Shown in pieces: positions 35,711-38,333 of a stretch of 38,333 nucleotides of DNA. The position numbers and the translations under genes were made by a program. Origin of the DNA: an uncultured Lachnospiraceae bacterium (lineage in GTDB: Bacteria; Bacillota; Clostridia; Lachnospirales; Lachnospiraceae); assembly GCA_946626215.1 (NCBI GenBank), contig CAMOUD010000009.1, positions 1 to 38,333 of the forward strand, in the 5' to 3' direction. Position 1 is the stretch's first letter. Each line of letters starts with the position of its first letter. The notes under the pieces were generated by a model that had not been told where the DNA came from, made no database searches, and saw only the letters and a list, made by a program, of their open reading frames with translations.

Positions 35711-36598
35711 ATGCAGGATTATGTGATTTTTACCGATACCTCCGCCGATATCGATCCCCGCTTTGCCGCCGAGAACGACATCCGCTTTGTCCCCATGCAC
35801 TATACCCTGGGAGAGGAGGATCTCCTCCTGACCGGAATGGAGAGCGATGACTTTCTGATCTCCTACTACCGGAAGCAGAAGACCGGCCTCAGGACCCAGA
35901 CCAGCCAGATCACTCCCCAGACCTATGTCGACCTCTTCACCCCCATCCTGGAGGAGGGGAAGGGAGTCCTCTACCTGTCCCTGTCCTCCGGCCTGACCCG
36001 GACCTTTGACAGCGCCTGCCTGGCCCGGAGGATCCTGGAGGAGGACTGCCCCGACGCTTCCTATATCCCCGTGGATACCCTGTCCGGGACCGGCGGCATG
36101 GGCCTTCTGGCAGAAGCGGCCGTCCGGGGAAAAAAGGAAGGCCTGTCCCTGGAAGAGAACGCCGCCGTCCTGGAGGACCTCTCCCATCAGGTCAGCCACT
36201 TCTTCATGGTGGATGACCTCATGTACCTGAAGCGGGGCGGTCGGATCCCGGCCTCCACGGCCATCCTGGGCACGGCCCTCCAGGTCAAGCCCATCCTGGT
36301 CATCGAGGGAGAGGGCAAACTGATCACTGTGAACAAGAAGAGGGGCGTCCGCCCGGCCATGAAGGAGCTGGCCGCTTCCTACGCCGCCCACCGGCTGCCC
36401 GACCTGGAAAAGAAATACGGGAACCGGATCTACATCGTCCACAGCGCGGAGGACGGCCGGGAAGAGATCCTGGCGGACCTGGTCCGGGCCGTCAATCCCG
36501 CCGCCGATATCCATGTCATGCGGCTGAACCCCGTCATCGGAGCCCACACAGGCCCCGGCATGGTCGCCGTCATCTTCTTCGGAAGCCGGGTCTCCTGA
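35711..36598 (+). CDS. DegV-family fatty-acid-binding protein
   Basis: MQDYVIFTDTSADIDP..., YLSLSSGLTRTFDSA, FMVDDLMYLKRGGRIPASTAILGTALQVKPIL; SD AAAAGGAG. Confidence 0.95.
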   Translation: MQDYVIFTDTSADIDPRFAAENDIRFVPMHYTLGEEDLLLTGMESDDFLISYYRKQKTGLRTQTSQITPQTYVDLFTPILEEGKGVLYLSLSSGLTRTFDSACLARRILEEDCPDASYIPVDTLSGTGGMGLLAEAAVRGKKEGLSLEENAAVLEDLSHQVSHFFMVDDLMYLKRGGRIPASTAILGTALQVKPILVIEGEGKLITVNKKRGVRPAMKELAASYAAHRLPDLEKKYGNRIYIVHSAEDGREEILADLVRAVNPAADIHVMRLNPVIGAHTGPGMVAVIFFGSRVS

Positions 36599-36725
36599 TC
36601 GCCGGGCCTGAATTGTTTGAAAATTCACGCATCTGGCCGTCCATTCAACTGAAGGTATGAAAATTTCATTTCTCGGATTTCGTACTTGCGTCCAAAGCCC
36701 AAAGTATGTATTATAAGTAGTGCAG

Positions 36726-36798
36726 GGGGCGTTGGCGAAGTTGGGATCGCGCCTCGATGGCATCGAGGAGGCCACGGGTTCGAATCCCGTACGCTCCA
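36726..36798 (+). tRNA. tRNA-Ala (anticodon GGC)
   Basis: 73-nt cloverleaf: acceptor GGGGCGT/ACGCTCC with G3:U70 wobble (Ala identity), D arm GCGA/TCGC, anticodon stem CCTCG-ATGGCAT-CGAGG, T arm ACGGG-TTCGAAT-CCCGT; CCA not encoded. Confidence 0.95.
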
Positions 36799-36802
36799 CT
36801 GG

Positions 36803-36839
36803 AACCGCCGGGTACCATTAGGTCCCGGCGGTTTTTTTA
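36803..36839 (+). terminator. Intrinsic terminator of tRNA-Ala
   Basis: ACCGCCGGG-taccattaggt-CCCGGCGGT followed by T7, a few nt after the tRNA 3' end. Confidence 0.85.
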
Positions 36840-36898
36840 TACCCGCGCGCAACAGGATCACAGCCGGCAGGACCGGCTGATCAGGAAAGGAGAACGCC

Positions 36899-37957
36899 AT
36901 GGCTGTCACCAGTTCTGTATTCGGCACCACCAAGGATGGAAAGACCATCACCGCCTACACCATGACCAACCGGAAAGGAGCGTCCTGTACCGTCATCGAC
37001 TACGGCGCGGCCGTGACCGGCCTCCGGGTCCCTGCTTCAGACGGCAGCCTTGTCGACGTGATCCCGGCCTGCGCCGATCTGCAGGGCTATGAAGAGGGCG
37101 AAGACCGCCTCTGCGCCCTGGTCGGCCGGAACGCCAACCGGATCGCCGGCGCCGCCTTTTCCATTGACGGAGTCTCCTACTCCATGCCCGCCAACGACGG
37201 GACCAACAACCTCCACTCCTGGCCGGCAGGCCTGGAGCACAAGGTCTTTGTCCTGACAGACCAGGTCTCCTCTCCGGAGGGAGATTCCCTGACCTTTGCC
37301 GTCTCCTCTCCCGACGGGGACGCCGGCATGCCCGGAAACCTGGACCTGACGGCCGTTTTTGCCTGGACGGAGGACGACCGCCTGGACATCACCCTGAGGG
37401 CGGTCACGGACAAGGCCACCGTCTGCAACCCAACCAGCCACCTCTATCTCAACCTGAACGGGGAAGGTGAAGAGACGGCCCTGACCCACCAGATGCAGAT
37501 CTTTGCCGACGCCTATGTGCCCATCCGCCCGGGCGGGATCCCCTATGGGAAAGAGGCCCCCGTGGCAGGCACCCCCTTTGATTTCACCGCCCCCAAGGCC
37601 ATCGGCGCCGATATCGGCCGGGAGGACGAGCAGCTCGCCTGCGGATCCGGCTATGACCACTCCTTCTCTGTAAACGGCGAAGCCGGGACCCTGAGGCAGA
37701 GCGTCCGCCTGACCGGGGACCGGTCCGGGATCGTTCTGGACCTCTATCAGACCTCTCCCGGCCTCCAGGTCTATACCGCCAACTTCCTGGACCTGAAGAA
37801 GGGCAAGAACGGACACTCCTACGGCCCCAGGTCCTGCGTGGCCTTAGAACCCCAGTTCCATCCCAACGCGGTCAACGAGCCCTCCTTCGGCTCTCCCATC
37901 CTGAGGCCCGGAGAGACCTTTGTCTCCGTCATCTCCCTCCGTTTCGGGACTCTCTGA
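36899..37957 (+). CDS. galM: Aldose 1-epimerase (galactose mutarotase)
   Basis: 352 aa; LCALVGRNANRIAGAAFSIDG, NDGTNNLHSWPAGLEHKVF, TSHLYLNLNGEGE, CGSGYDHSFSVN, ALEPQFHPNAVN; SD AAAGGAG. Confidence 0.92.
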   Translation: MAVTSSVFGTTKDGKTITAYTMTNRKGASCTVIDYGAAVTGLRVPASDGSLVDVIPACADLQGYEEGEDRLCALVGRNANRIAGAAFSIDGVSYSMPANDGTNNLHSWPAGLEHKVFVLTDQVSSPEGDSLTFAVSSPDGDAGMPGNLDLTAVFAWTEDDRLDITLRAVTDKATVCNPTSHLYLNLNGEGEETALTHQMQIFADAYVPIRPGGIPYGKEAPVAGTPFDFTAPKAIGADIGREDEQLACGSGYDHSFSVNGEAGTLRQSVRLTGDRSGIVLDLYQTSPGLQVYTANFLDLKKGKNGHSYGPRSCVALEPQFHPNAVNEPSFGSPILRPGETFVSVISLRFGTL

Positions 37958-38065
37958 TCCCGCCGGAGATTCTCCATGGCCTGCCCTTCCTCCGGGAAGA
38001 GCAGGCCTTTTCTTTTGTTCAATTGTCTTTTATTGTCTGTATTTTCAGATAATTTAAAAAGATAG

Positions 38066-38093
38066 TTGACTGTTGTCAGAACTTTGCTATACT
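38066..38093 (+). promoter_or_regulatory. Strong sigma-70-like promoter
   Basis: TTGACT, 16-nt spacer, TATACT. Confidence 0.75.
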
Positions 38094-38190
38094 AGACTTA
38101 ACAAATAGCCATCGCTTAAACGGCTGAACAGCCTTAGACATATTTCAGAACTGAAGGCCATTTGAGAAACCAAAAAAGGAGGTCACGTCA

Positions 38191-38217
38191 ATGAAACTGC
38201 AGATTATTTCCAGATAG
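38191..38217 (+). CDS. Putative 8-aa leader peptide MKLQIISR
   Basis: ATG AAA CTG CAG ATT ATT TCC AGA TAG preceded by AAAGGAGG; the stop codon's last base is the first base of a terminator stem. Confidence 0.6.
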   Translation: MKLQIISR

Positions 38218-38256
38218 GGGTATCCGATGACGAGAAAGTCGGATGCCCCTTTTTTA
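38217..38256 (+). terminator. Terminator/attenuator hairpin
   Basis: GGGGTATCCGA-tgacgagaaag-TCGGATGCCCC (one T-G wobble) then T7. Confidence 0.8.
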
Positions 38257-38333
38257 TTGTCTTTTTTTTGCGGTTTCAGGATGAAGGACATACAGGAAGG
38301 ACCCCCGCGCCCGCGGAGGTCCTTCCTGTTCTT

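Noticed and set aside
36726-36798. tRNA-Ala as an integration site for a mobile island
   Set aside because: No integrase, no direct repeat of the tRNA 3' end noticed in the window, and neighbours (degV, galM) look chromosomal.
36625-36951. 108-aa - strand ORF (WSVRDSNPWPPRCHRGAIPTSPT...) and overlapping 386-aa ORF 35639-36799
   Set aside because: Antisense to the tRNA-Ala gene and degV; this kind of peptide is a common spurious annotation opposite tRNA genes.

Overview
This is a GC-rich bacterial window, probably Bacillota/Clostridia judging by gene content. It holds about 30 supported protein-coding genes and one tRNA. From left to right: a partial GtrA-like membrane protein and a GH3 beta-glucosidase; an AgrC/AgrA-type (GHKL/LytTR) two-component system behind a membrane-anchored Glu/Lys-repeat protein; a MocR/PdxR-type regulator and an SGNH hydrolase; a large Mrp-type cation/proton antiporter operon with four different MrpD/NuoL-like subunits and no full-length MrpA; and an NhaC antiporter. 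Next comes an accessory-looking signalling block. On + it encodes a 328-aa HTH-like protein, a PP2C phosphatase, a Ser/Thr kinase fused to a degenerate vWA-like region, a 2-TM protein, a Cys-rich P-loop GTPase, a GAP1-like TM protein, a DEDDh exonuclease and a PrsW protease. A convergent - strand operon encodes TetR, a TM protein, a TM-anchored Hsp70/actin-like ATPase, a PhoB/PhoR-like two-component system and a second HTH-like protein. The window ends with DegV, tRNA-Ala(GGC), aldose 1-epimerase and a promoter/8-aa leader ORF/terminator cassette. The best candidate for an under-described system is the 20.2-35.6 kb block. It combines GTPase, kinase-vWA, phosphatase, nuclease, protease and chaperone-like genes, and similar HTH-like proteins occur in both of its convergent arms. 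All family calls come from motif reading by eye; no database search was run.
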